NCBI RefSeq assembly: GCF_052162025.1
Contig: NZ_CP197401.1
Location: 3,720,001-3,784,000 of the forward strand
DNA from: Methylobacter sp015476545
GTDB lineage: Bacteria; Pseudomonadota; Gammaproteobacteria; Methylococcales; Methylomonadaceae
Length of the DNA: 64,000 nt
Direction of reading: 5' to 3'
Shown: piece by piece, positions 19,386-27,706 of the stretch
How the letters are laid out: every line of letters starts with the position of its first letter
Position numbering within the stretch: position 1 is the stretch's first letter
Notes under the pieces: generated by a model
What the model was told of the DNA's origin: nothing
Seen by the model: the letters and a program-made list of their open reading frames with translations, nothing else
Databases searched by the model: none
Program-made: the position numbers and the translations under genes

Positions 19386-20786
19386 TTATTTTTCTATTTT
19401 AAGTGCCAAAAAGACCGGACTGCCTTGACGCTGAATCAGAACAGCGATTGATTTACCGACCGGAAGATTTTTGACTATTTTATCAAAATCAGCCACATCG
19501 CGAACGATATTATTCTGAATTCGTAAAATCACATCGCCACGCTGTATGCCTGCCTCTCTGCCAGGACCTTTCACAACGTTTTGCACCAGAACACCGTTTT
19601 GAATAACCTGCAACTGTTCTCTTTGTTCATTAGTCAGATCAGTAACACTGACGCCCAAGCGATTATCAGGTTTAGCTTCCACTTTAGCTTCAGCTACTTT
19701 TTCCTCTTCTTCCGGCAAGAGCCCGATGGTCACAGGCAGCGTTTTAGTCTCACCTTGCCTGATGATTTTAACCGTTGCTTTATCACCAATAGGCGTCATC
19801 CCTACCAAAGGCGGCAGTTCACCGGATGTCTCGATCTGCTGATCATTAAACTCGGTAATAATATCGCCAATCTGTATTCCGGCTTTCTCTGAAGGGCTGC
19901 CGGCAATTATCTTGGACACCAGCGCTCCCTGCGGCTTTTTCATACCGAATGATTCAGCCAGTTCACGGGTCACATCCTGAATCTGCACACCTAGCCAGCC
20001 ACGAGCGACCTTGCCGCTGGCTTTTATCTGGTCGACGACGTTCATGACGATATCCATTGGGATGGCGAATGAAAGCCCCATAAAACCGCCCGTGCGGCTG
20101 TAAATCTGGGAGTTAATGCCAACAACTTTGCCGTCCATATTGAACAATGGTCCGCCCGAGTTACCCGGATTGATTGCCACATCCGTTTGTATAAACGGCA
20201 CGTAATTCCCGCCAGGCAAGCTGCGACCTTTAGCACTGACTATACCTGCCGTTACCGACTGCTCAAATCCGAAAGGCGAACCAATAGCTAAAACCCACTC
20301 GCCGACCTGCAGCTTATTAGGATCACCAATATCAACCACTGGCAAATCATTAGCATCAACTTTTAATACGGCCACATCGGTACGCGCATCGGAACCGATC
20401 AGCTTGGCCAGCAATTCACGGCGGTCAGACAACTTCACCACAATCTCATCGGCATCCTTTACTACATGATGATTAGTCAACACATAACCATCCTGGGAAA
20501 TAATAAAGCCCGATCCCAAGGATTTAGTCTCTCTCGGTATATATCCACCGCCCTGACCATTGAAAAAATGCTTGAACAACTCTTCCATCTCAGGAGGAAT
20601 ACCTTCGGGCAATTGCGGCTCTTGCGCCAGATCATCAGCTCCCACGGGCGCTTTCTGCGTGGTACTGATATTGACCACAGCCCCTCCCTCCTTCTTTACC
20701 ATTTCCGTAAAATCGGGTAATTGTGCTAAAACATTTTGGTTGCATAAAAGAACCAGAAAAAAAGACCAGATAAGCTTATTGAGCAT
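19386..20786 (-). CDS. mucD: DegP/MucD-type periplasmic serine protease
   Basis: A HtrA-family protease of about 466 residues with a signal peptide (MLNKLIWSFFLVLLCNQNVLA). The catalytic triad lies in LTNHHVV (His), DARTDVAVL (Asp) and GNSGGPLF (Ser), followed by two PDZ domains (LGVQIQDV and LGVSVTDLT starts). It degrades misfolded envelope proteins and in Pseudomonas dampens AlgU signalling. ATG 20786 is preferred over 20807 because GGAG sits five bases upstream. It follows the rpoE-rseA-rseB genes but is separated from them by about 450 bases. Confidence 0.92.
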   Translation of the reverse strand: MLNKLIWSFFLVLLCNQNVLAQLPDFTEMVKKEGGAVVNISTTQKAPVGADDLAQEPQLPEGIPPEMEELFKHFFNGQGGGYIPRETKSLGSGFIISQDGYVLTNHHVVKDADEIVVKLSDRRELLAKLIGSDARTDVAVLKVDANDLPVVDIGDPNKLQVGEWVLAIGSPFGFEQSVTAGIVSAKGRSLPGGNYVPFIQTDVAINPGNSGGPLFNMDGKVVGINSQIYSRTGGFMGLSFAIPMDIVMNVVDQIKASGKVARGWLGVQIQDVTRELAESFGMKKPQGALVSKIIAGSPSEKAGIQIGDIITEFNDQQIETSGELPPLVGMTPIGDKATVKIIRQGETKTLPVTIGLLPEEEEKVAEAKVEAKPDNRLGVSVTDLTNEQREQLQVIQNGVLVQNVVKGPGREAGIQRGDVILRIQNNIVRDVADFDKIVKNLPVGKSIAVLIQRQGSPVFLALKIEK

Positions 20787-21236
20787 AAAAACTCCATTTC
20801 TAATCATTAATAATGAATAACTTATAATTTAAGGAACTAGCAATTTGTTACAAAATACTTCATAAGCCAAAGACTTTGTACTTATAAAAATCAGTCATGC
20901 CTCCGAAAAAAAGAAGAAGCTGATGGTGCACACTTATATTCGGATTTAGAAAACGGGCCGGACATTAAAAACGTAAAGTCAGGATATTACTTACTGAGGC
21001 TCTAAATCAGAACACCTCGTCGCCTTTCTTACGCACTTCCCCGCCTCCTGTTTCAGCGGTGGAATCGGGAACGAGTGCCATGCGGTTGTATTAAAGTATG
21101 TTCCGGAGCGACTGAATGGGTGTCAGACTTATAGACCGCTGCATGATGACGCTCTATCTAGGGCATGAGGATATCAGTGATGTTCAGAGTATGGTTGCTG
21201 TTTATTGTTGTCATACAACCATATTTTATTAACCTT
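20787..21236. promoter_or_regulatory. gap between rseB and mucD
   Basis: About 450 bases without a convincing gene separate the minus-strand rseB stop from mucD. The space is large enough for an independent mucD-lepA promoter. No clear GAACTT-type sigma-E element or strong terminator is seen. Nearby frames on the plus strand have no family character. Confidence 0.35.
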
Positions 21237-22184
21237 CTAATGCCGAAGCTTAATGCCTTCAGCAATAAATTTGACTGTTTTTGCCGGCACCTCGCCCATC
21301 ACCGTAAGCTGCCAATCATCTATTGTTCGGCTAAAAGAATTAACCGCGCCTACCGATTGCAGTCCTTGCTGCATAGCTGTATTTTTGTTTTCCATATAAA
21401 CTGAAACTGCGGCAAAACCGTCACTTAACAGCAGATGATCAACCGGCTGATTAGAATTATGAATGGGCCGGCGGGTAAAAAATATTTCCTCGAAACCAGG
21501 CGGCAGATTATTTACAACAAAAGTTGCCTGATCCGATGCCTGAGCCTGTAATTGATGGATATGCTTAACATTCTCAGCCGCTTCCCCGAACTTGGCCTCG
21601 ACAAAAGGCAACGCTTCTTTAACCTCTAAATCCGTAAAAACAACCTGCTCCAGAACCGTGCCTGAAAGATCATATACGGCCACTTTCAGCGGCAGAAACT
21701 GCTGTTTTTCTATCCATATTTTTCTGACATACCTAAAATCATCTTTAGGCTGAATGGCAATAACATAGGCCGGCAACATGGCCACATCTTCCTCGCCGGC
21801 CATCTTAAAATCATAGACAGCACTCAGTTCATCCAAGTCCTGAGGCACATCGACCAAAAAAGAGTGCCCTACGGGTCGATGGTCGACCACCGCCTGCTGG
21901 GTGGACTTGAATAAACAACTGACTTTGTCAGCATCCCTGATAATTTCGCGCAGCGGAGAATTTAGCGATAGCAGGCGTTCTTGCTCAATACCCTTTTCGG
22001 CTGCATGAAAATATTTCATGGTCTCCAGCTTGCCGTTTCTTAAAAAGGCAACAGTGCCTTGATAATTCAGGACCCGCATGGCGTCAGTCATTTTTGTTAA
22101 TGCCTGCCGAGCATTTAATTCAACATCTGCTGCAAAAACCGTTTTTGTTGATAAAAGCAACACAAGAAAAAAACGTTTTACCAC
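21237..22184 (-). CDS. rseB: sigma-E regulatory protein RseB/MucB
   Basis: A 315-residue periplasmic protein with a signal peptide (MVKRFFLVLLLSTKTVFA). It has the two-domain layout of RseB: a large LolA-like N-terminal domain (MTDAMRVLNYQGTVAF, then FRYVRKIWIEKQQFLPLKV) and a smaller C-terminal domain. RseB binds the periplasmic part of RseA and protects it from DegS, and it senses mislocalised lipoproteins or LPS. It lies five bases after rseA and is co-transcribed with rpoE. Confidence 0.92.
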   Translation of the reverse strand: MVKRFFLVLLLSTKTVFAADVELNARQALTKMTDAMRVLNYQGTVAFLRNGKLETMKYFHAAEKGIEQERLLSLNSPLREIIRDADKVSCLFKSTQQAVVDHRPVGHSFLVDVPQDLDELSAVYDFKMAGEEDVAMLPAYVIAIQPKDDFRYVRKIWIEKQQFLPLKVAVYDLSGTVLEQVVFTDLEVKEALPFVEAKFGEAAENVKHIHQLQAQASDQATFVVNNLPPGFEEIFFTRRPIHNSNQPVDHLLLSDGFAAVSVYMENKNTAMQQGLQSVGAVNSFSRTIDDWQLTVMGEVPAKTVKFIAEGIKLRH

Positions 22185-22189
22185 TTTAA

Positions 22190-22732
22190 TTATTCCCGAT
22201 TGTAAACAGTAACACTGGCAAAGGACTGAAAATTGACCTCGCCATTGGTATAAACACTACTGTTGTGTGCCTGAAGATAATCATTAAATCGTGTATTTAC
22301 CGGATACTGTCTAGTTTGATCCCTATAGACTATCGAGTCGGAAGACTGTTCCGGCAATTGCGACTGAGCCACTTCAATCGGCGAAGGTTGATATTGTTCA
22401 GCCTGATGATCCATGCTTTGGCTCGCTATCACGGCAATAATAGCGATAGATGCCGCCAAGGCGCTGATTTTATGGCTCCGCTTAAATTTATTATGCTGAG
22501 GTAACATATAAACAGGTTCATGTTGGATTTCCTGACTGATCCGTTCAACGAAATCGGATCTTGACGACAGAAATGTGTCAGTTTTCAGAGCATGACTTAC
22601 CGCCGCATAGCGGTTCATCTTGTCTCTTAACTCGGCGTTCTGTTGTATTTTTTGTAATAAACTTAAAGATTCGTCAGCACTAAGCTCATTGTCAAGGAAT
22701 TGAGAGATTTTTTGATTCAAATCTTCATGCAT
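22190..22732 (-). CDS. rseA: anti-sigma-E factor RseA/MucA
   Basis: A 180-residue anti-sigma factor. The N-terminal sigma-binding domain (LNQKISQFLDNELSADESL) is cytoplasmic, one membrane segment lies at about 88-105 (ISALAASIAIIAVIA), and the rest is periplasmic for RseB and DegS contact. It sits 13 bases downstream of rpoE and five bases upstream of rseB. Regulated cleavage of this protein releases the sigma factor under envelope stress. Confidence 0.9.
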   Translation of the reverse strand: MHEDLNQKISQFLDNELSADESLSLLQKIQQNAELRDKMNRYAAVSHALKTDTFLSSRSDFVERISQEIQHEPVYMLPQHNKFKRSHKISALAASIAIIAVIASQSMDHQAEQYQPSPIEVAQSQLPEQSSDSIVYRDQTRQYPVNTRFNDYLQAHNSSVYTNGEVNFQSFASVTVYNRE

Positions 22733-22745
22733 CGAAAATCACCAT

Positions 22746-23336
22746 TTAATCGAGCAAGGGGTTTAATTTATTATCGATTGCCTCACGCGCTCTAAAAATA
22801 CGCGATCGCACCGTACCAACCGGACAATCCATTGCCACAGCAATTTCTTCATAACTCATTCCCTCGAACTCCCGCAACATAATTGCTGTGCGCATTTCCT
22901 CAGGCAACTTATCAATTGCTGCTTTAATGACCTCAACTATTTCCTGATTCAATAAAAGTCTTTCCGGCGTTTCCATACCTTGTAATTGAGGTACATTTTC
23001 AATTTGTTCCGCATCCTGAATATCCACCTGATAATCAAAGCTTCTTCTTGACCGGGACACCAAGTAATTCTTTGCTGTATTAATAGCGATGCGGTACAAC
23101 CAGGTATAAAAAGCACTATCGCCTCTGAAATTTCCTAATGCGCGGTAGGCTTTTATAAAAGCTTCCTGAGCCACATCTTGAGCTTCGCTTGGATCTTTGA
23201 CATAACGATTCACCAGCTGAATGATCTTATGCTGATATTTAACCACCAAAAGGTCATACGCTGACTTATCGCCGTGTTGCACACGCAGCACCAGCTCTTT
23301 ATCTAGTTGTTCGCTTGTCCTTGTTTGATTATTCAC
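22746..23336 (-). CDS. rpoE: extracytoplasmic stress sigma factor RpoE/AlgU
   Basis: A 196-residue ECF sigma factor. Region 2 has YKHKI-type core binding and the -10 recognition part (AQDVAQEAFIKAYRALGNFRGDSAF); region 4 has the helix-turn-helix FEGMSYEEIAVAMDCPVGTVRSRI. The protein is close to AlgU/RpoE of gammaproteobacteria. It heads the operon with rseA and rseB. A sigma-E-type promoter upstream fits autoregulation. Confidence 0.96.
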   Translation of the reverse strand: MNNQTRTSEQLDKELVLRVQHGDKSAYDLLVVKYQHKIIQLVNRYVKDPSEAQDVAQEAFIKAYRALGNFRGDSAFYTWLYRIAINTAKNYLVSRSRRSFDYQVDIQDAEQIENVPQLQGMETPERLLLNQEIVEVIKAAIDKLPEEMRTAIMLREFEGMSYEEIAVAMDCPVGTVRSRIFRAREAIDNKLNPLLD

Positions 23337-23357
23337 TACAGCTCTTTAATTGTTGAA

Positions 23358-23384
23358 GTAGACAGAATTAAACCGCATAAGTTC
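23358..23384 (-). promoter_or_regulatory. putative autoregulated sigma-E promoter of rpoE
   Basis: On the minus strand the sequence reads GAACTT, sixteen bases, then TCTAC. This is close to the RpoE/AlgU consensus GAACTT-N16/17-TCnnA. It would start transcription some 10-15 bases before the rpoE start codon at 23336, so the leader would be very short. A second promoter further up is likely but not resolved. Confidence 0.5.
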
Positions 23385-23496
23385 TTTTGATACAAAAAAA
23401 TTGCTATCACTCTAAAAAGCTTTATTATCCATAAATAACAAGCAGCGAGCTAATTTAACGTAACATTAGCACAGTAAAACATTTTTCTTTGATTCA

Positions 23497-25119
23497 ATGA
23501 CAGCTTCTTTTATGCCTTATTCCACAAATTATGACGTCCTTGTTATCGGTAGCGGCGGCGCGGGCCTGAGTTTAGCGCTTAAATTGGCCGAGCACCCCAT
23601 GCGAATTGCTGTTCTTTCAAAATTTGCCTTGACGTCCGGCAGTACCTATTACGCCCAAGGAGGCATCTCCGCAGTTTTTGATGCCGAGGATTCTATTGAA
23701 TCCCATATTGAAGATACGCTGGATGCAGGTGCGGGACTCTGCAATCCTGAAATTGTAAGACTTACCGTTACGCACGGAAAAAGTTCTATAGACTGGTTAC
23801 GCCAACAAGGCGTGCTGTTTACTGAAGAACAAACGCAGTCCGGCGAAACAAAACTGCATTTAAACCGGGAAGGCGGTCATTCCCATCGCCGTATTGTACA
23901 TACCAATGATGCAACAGGTAAAGCAGTGTCTTTATCGCTCATTGAACGCGCCAAAGAACATGCTAATATCGAATTGTTCGAGCATCATAATGTCGTCGAT
24001 TTAATCACGGTACCAAACTCCGCCGCTTCTGCCAAGCGCGTAATAGGCGCCTATGTACTGGATGCCCAGACACATCAAGTCAAGACCATTGCCGCGCGAG
24101 TCGTCGTGCTGGCAACAGGGGGGGCCAATAAGGTATATCTTTACAGCACGAATCCGCAAAGCTCAACCGGCGACGGCATTGCCTTAGCCTGGCGGGCGGG
24201 CTGCCGCGTCAGCAACATGGAGTTTATGCAGTTTCATCCGACTTGCCTTTACCATCCCCACCCTCAAGCCCGCTCTTTCCTGATCAGTGAAGCCGTCAGA
24301 GGCGAAGGTGGCAAGCTGATTCTGCCGGATGGCTCGCCTTTTATGCAAAATTTCGATCCCAGAGGCGAACTGGCGCCTCGCGATATCGTTGCCCGAGCCA
24401 TAGACCACGAGATAAAAAAGCGAGGCATTGACTGTGTTTACCTGGACATCAGCCATAAATCGGAACAGTTTATACGGGAGCATTTCCCTACCATTTACCA
24501 ACACTGTCTTGAATTCGGTATCGATATCACCAAAGAGCCTATTCCTGTCGTACCCGCGGCGCATTACACCTGCGGCGGCGTACTAACGGACAGCCATGCG
24601 CGTACCGATATCGACAATCTCTACGCCATAGGGGAAGTTGCCTGCACAGGTCTGCACGGCGCCAACCGCATGGCCAGCAACTCATTACTGGAATGCCTGG
24701 TTTTTGCTGATCTCGCCAGCGAGGATATTTTGCGGAAGCTTCCCGCTATCCCGGCCGTCCCCAATATTCCTGACTGGGATGAATCGCAAGTCAGTGATTC
24801 AGATGAAGAAGTAGTGGTATCCCATAACTGGGACGAATTGCGTCATTTCATGTGGGATTATGTAGGCATCGTAAGAACCGACAAACGCCTGAACAGAGCC
24901 ATGAACCGGGTGGAACTGCTTAAAAAAGAAATTGCTGAATATTACGGCAACTTCCGTGTTACCAGCGATTTACTGGAATTGCGCAATCTGGTCATAGTCG
25001 CAGAACTGATAATTCGCTGCGCTCAACAGCGGAAGGAAAGCCGGGGACTGCATTACACGCTGGATTATCCGGAGACAGACAACAGCAAGCCAGCCCAAAA
25101 CACTATTCTGTCGCCATAA
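23497..25119 (+). CDS. nadB: L-aspartate oxidase
   Basis: A 540-residue flavoprotein that oxidises L-aspartate to iminoaspartate in NAD synthesis. FAD binding shows in VLVIGSGGAGLSLAL near residue 15, substrate binding in SGSTYYAQGGISAV and the HTNDATGKA region, and the active-site region in PAAHYTCGGV; the C-terminal helical domain is present. It differs from fumarate reductases by the family-typical GGHSHRRIVH. It is divergent from rpoE, a frequent gammaproteobacterial neighbourhood. Confidence 0.95.
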   Translation: MTASFMPYSTNYDVLVIGSGGAGLSLALKLAEHPMRIAVLSKFALTSGSTYYAQGGISAVFDAEDSIESHIEDTLDAGAGLCNPEIVRLTVTHGKSSIDWLRQQGVLFTEEQTQSGETKLHLNREGGHSHRRIVHTNDATGKAVSLSLIERAKEHANIELFEHHNVVDLITVPNSAASAKRVIGAYVLDAQTHQVKTIAARVVVLATGGANKVYLYSTNPQSSTGDGIALAWRAGCRVSNMEFMQFHPTCLYHPHPQARSFLISEAVRGEGGKLILPDGSPFMQNFDPRGELAPRDIVARAIDHEIKKRGIDCVYLDISHKSEQFIREHFPTIYQHCLEFGIDITKEPIPVVPAAHYTCGGVLTDSHARTDIDNLYAIGEVACTGLHGANRMASNSLLECLVFADLASEDILRKLPAIPAVPNIPDWDESQVSDSDEEVVVSHNWDELRHFMWDYVGIVRTDKRLNRAMNRVELLKKEIAEYYGNFRVTSDLLELRNLVIVAELIIRCAQQRKESRGLHYTLDYPETDNSKPAQNTILSP

Positions 25120-25135
25120 CTAACCTATAGGCGCG

Positions 25136-25540
25136 TTACAATTCCTTTAACAGCGACTGGACTTGACGCGCCGCCTGCTCGCAGTCTACGGCGGACTTCT
25201 CCACATCGCGACTCAACAGAAGCCCGACACTTAACCCGTCGCTGTCGCGGGATGCATATTCATTAAGAGGAGCGCATATTTTGTGCATATGTTGCTCCGC
25301 TCTGATTAAAGTCACATGACTCCCCGGATCCCCTTCACTTTCCGTCAACATCATGACCTCACTCGTCATGCTGTTCTGTAAACGGAAAACATCTTCTACA
25401 TAACGCGCAAACTCTTCCCTTGACTGCCTGTTTGCGCCATACCCAACGCCAAAAGGCGTTGCACACCCGGATAACATTATCACCATAAAAATCAGTATGC
25501 AGCCATGAAAATCAACCGAGATCTTATTCCATTTTGCCAT
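25136..25540 (-). CDS. small lipoprotein of unknown function
   Basis: A protein of about 134 residues with a lipobox (MVIMLSGC) after a hydrophobic stretch, so it should be lipidated and membrane-anchored. The mature part is charged and mostly helical with no recognised family. An in-frame start at 25570 gives ten more residues; ATG 25540 places the signal peptide better. It converges on nadB with a 16-base gap. Confidence 0.55.
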   Translation of the reverse strand: MAKWNKISVDFHGCILIFMVIMLSGCATPFGVGYGANRQSREEFARYVEDVFRLQNSMTSEVMMLTESEGDPGSHVTLIRAEQHMHKICAPLNEYASRDSDGLSVGLLLSRDVEKSAVDCEQAARQVQSLLKEL

Positions 25541-25758
25541 CTGATTTTTTACTTCGCCTAAAGAGTTCATTTAATCTTTTCAATATACTATAAATCCAGC
25601 CCGCTCGAGCAGAAAAGAAAGCTGTCAAACATAGGACCTTTGGAAACAATAAAATTCTTTTAATATTTTTACTGTTTTTGTATCATCCAGCTTATCTGAG
25701 TGTATACTTTTCCCAGCTCTAATATAATTATAATTCTAACAAACACGGTTTCGATCTG

Positions 25759-27153
25759 ATGGCTGAAAAAACAGTAAGCAAATATTTGCTCAACCTTGAA
25801 AAGAACTTTGCCAGTGACAATCCTGTATTACAGAGAGCGGCAAAAGTCTTCCATGAGCTTGATCAAATTGAATTCGATCTAGGGCTGCTCGGCGATGATG
25901 AGACGACGGCTTGCAAGGATTCCTGGTGGCCGATCATCAGCCTGATCGGCGGCAACTCAACCGCGAAATCCGGGTTTATTAACAGCTATTTAGGCTCAGA
26001 GTACATGCTCTCCGGGCTTCAGCCGTCCAGCCACAAATTTACTGTGCTGCTGCATAGCAGTCAAACCACCCCTACCATTTTGCCAGGTACCGCTCTGGAT
26101 GTTGATCACCGGTACCCGTTCTATCAGATCAGCCGCAAAATTGAACAGCAACAGCCGGGCGAAGGCGACCGCATCAATTCTTATCTGGAATTGAAAACCA
26201 TCAGCAGCGATCGGTTAAAAGGCAAACTATTCATTGATGCACCCAATATCAGCGCCGTATCGTCTAACTCGGTTGCCTCGCTGTTAATGCGGCATACAAT
26301 TGAATGTTCGGATCTGGTTTTAATTTTTACGGACGCCTTTGATTCAGCCGCGCCGGTTGATGAATTGATTGAAACCATCATTCGCCATCAGGATTCCAAC
26401 AAATTTGTTTATATCATCAATGAACCAGCAGCGGCACTAAATCCGGCTCTTAACAATGAGATCATTTCTTCCTGGCAAAGAAAATTGTCAGGATTGGGCC
26501 TGAATACCGGACAATTTATTGTTCTATCTACCGTAGAAAATACAATCAGTCCTCAAAACCAGGCCGCTTTTGCCGCGATAGATCAACGCATGGTCAATGT
26601 GGGCTACGACCGGTCATACCGTGTTCTGCACTCGCTGGAAAAAAGCATCCGTGAAATTGATAACACCGTGGTCCCGGAAGTCACAAAAGGCATTGCGATC
26701 TGGAAAGACCGCGTCAACTTTTCCACGCTGTTGATTTTGGGATTCATCATCACGTTTGCCCTCTTCGCCGAAATACAGATGGGGATTCTGGATCTATTGA
26801 TAGACCCGATCATTGGCCCAGCTATCCTGATTGTCCTGCTAGCCATAATCGTTCCGCTGCATATACTCATCAGCAAGTTACAAGCCAAATTAATCATTAA
26901 ACAGCTAACTGCCAGACAGAAAGAACTTCACTTAATGGAAAACCTGGCCAAACTCTTTGAAAAAAATCTGACTTTTTCACGCATGTTAATGCCGTTTACC
27001 GAGCCTGCCGGCTGGAACAAAAAAACCAAAGCCCGTCTATCTCAATTATCAAACAAAACCAAGGAACTGGTTCAGTTATTGAATGATAGTTTTGGCACTT
27101 ACAATGACCGGTCATCAAGCAATTATTTGGACTCGCTAAATTCAGCAAATTAA
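25759..27153 (+). CDS. dynamin-like GTPase-fold membrane protein
   Basis: A 464-residue protein with a P-loop GGNSTAKS (64-71), a weakened G3 motif DAPN (160-163) in place of DxxG, and no clear NKxD motif (IINEP at the expected place). Two membrane segments lie at about 322-338 and 350-372, followed by a charged helical tail. The layout resembles bacterial dynamin-like or GTP-binding membrane-remodelling proteins, but nucleotide hydrolysis is uncertain. It is followed 39 bases later by a small membrane protein on the same strand, a likely partner. The exact family is not recognised. Confidence 0.6.
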   Translation: MAEKTVSKYLLNLEKNFASDNPVLQRAAKVFHELDQIEFDLGLLGDDETTACKDSWWPIISLIGGNSTAKSGFINSYLGSEYMLSGLQPSSHKFTVLLHSSQTTPTILPGTALDVDHRYPFYQISRKIEQQQPGEGDRINSYLELKTISSDRLKGKLFIDAPNISAVSSNSVASLLMRHTIECSDLVLIFTDAFDSAAPVDELIETIIRHQDSNKFVYIINEPAAALNPALNNEIISSWQRKLSGLGLNTGQFIVLSTVENTISPQNQAAFAAIDQRMVNVGYDRSYRVLHSLEKSIREIDNTVVPEVTKGIAIWKDRVNFSTLLILGFIITFALFAEIQMGILDLLIDPIIGPAILIVLLAIIVPLHILISKLQAKLIIKQLTARQKELHLMENLAKLFEKNLTFSRMLMPFTEPAGWNKKTKARLSQLSNKTKELVQLLNDSFGTYNDRSSSNYLDSLNSAN

Positions 27154-27192
27154 TCGAACCGTTAAGTCAACTCTGCATCATCTTGTGGCTAT

Positions 27193-27690
27193 ATGGCTAT
27201 TTTAAAGCAATATCTGGCGCTCTGCTGGTTTCAAAGCAACCCGCTGACGCTGCCTAGATCAGTTGATTTTTTCAAACAAAATTTCTGGTTCTACTATATT
27301 GTTGAATATTTCATACAGGTGAACATGGTGGATGATCCTGTAGAATCGTTTTATGAGGTTAGTCTGGAAACAGCGCTAACCTTTTTATTTATAGGGATCA
27401 TGCTGATCCTCAACAGGTCTCTGTATGTATTTATACAGGCATCAACCGCTTTTCTATTCTGTGAAAATGTCGTCGCTATTTTTGTCGTACCGGTGATTGT
27501 CTGGCTGACCACTACCGATGATGCTTTAAGCTATTACACATTTGCCGCCTTGGCTTTATGGCAGTATGCGCTGATCGCTTACCTCATCCAGCGCATTCTG
27601 TCCATTAATCTTGTTGCCGCTCTGGTTTTATCCTTCCTTTATTTCATGGTGACTTACGGCGGTGCTTTCGCCCTGGCACAGATCATATAG
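27193..27690 (+). CDS. small polytopic membrane protein
   Basis: A 165-residue protein with four hydrophobic segments (TALTFLFIGIMLIL, ASTAFLFCENVVAIFVVPVIVWL, YTFAALALWQYALIAYLI and LVAALVLSFLYFMVTYGGAFALA). The N-terminal region (LALCWFQSNPLTLPRSVDFF) is amphipathic. No family is recognised. It follows the dynamin-like gene closely and is probably in its operon. Confidence 0.6.
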   Translation: MAILKQYLALCWFQSNPLTLPRSVDFFKQNFWFYYIVEYFIQVNMVDDPVESFYEVSLETALTFLFIGIMLILNRSLYVFIQASTAFLFCENVVAIFVVPVIVWLTTTDDALSYYTFAALALWQYALIAYLIQRILSINLVAALVLSFLYFMVTYGGAFALAQII

Positions 27691-27706
27691 CGGCCGTTTG
27701 CCAGCC

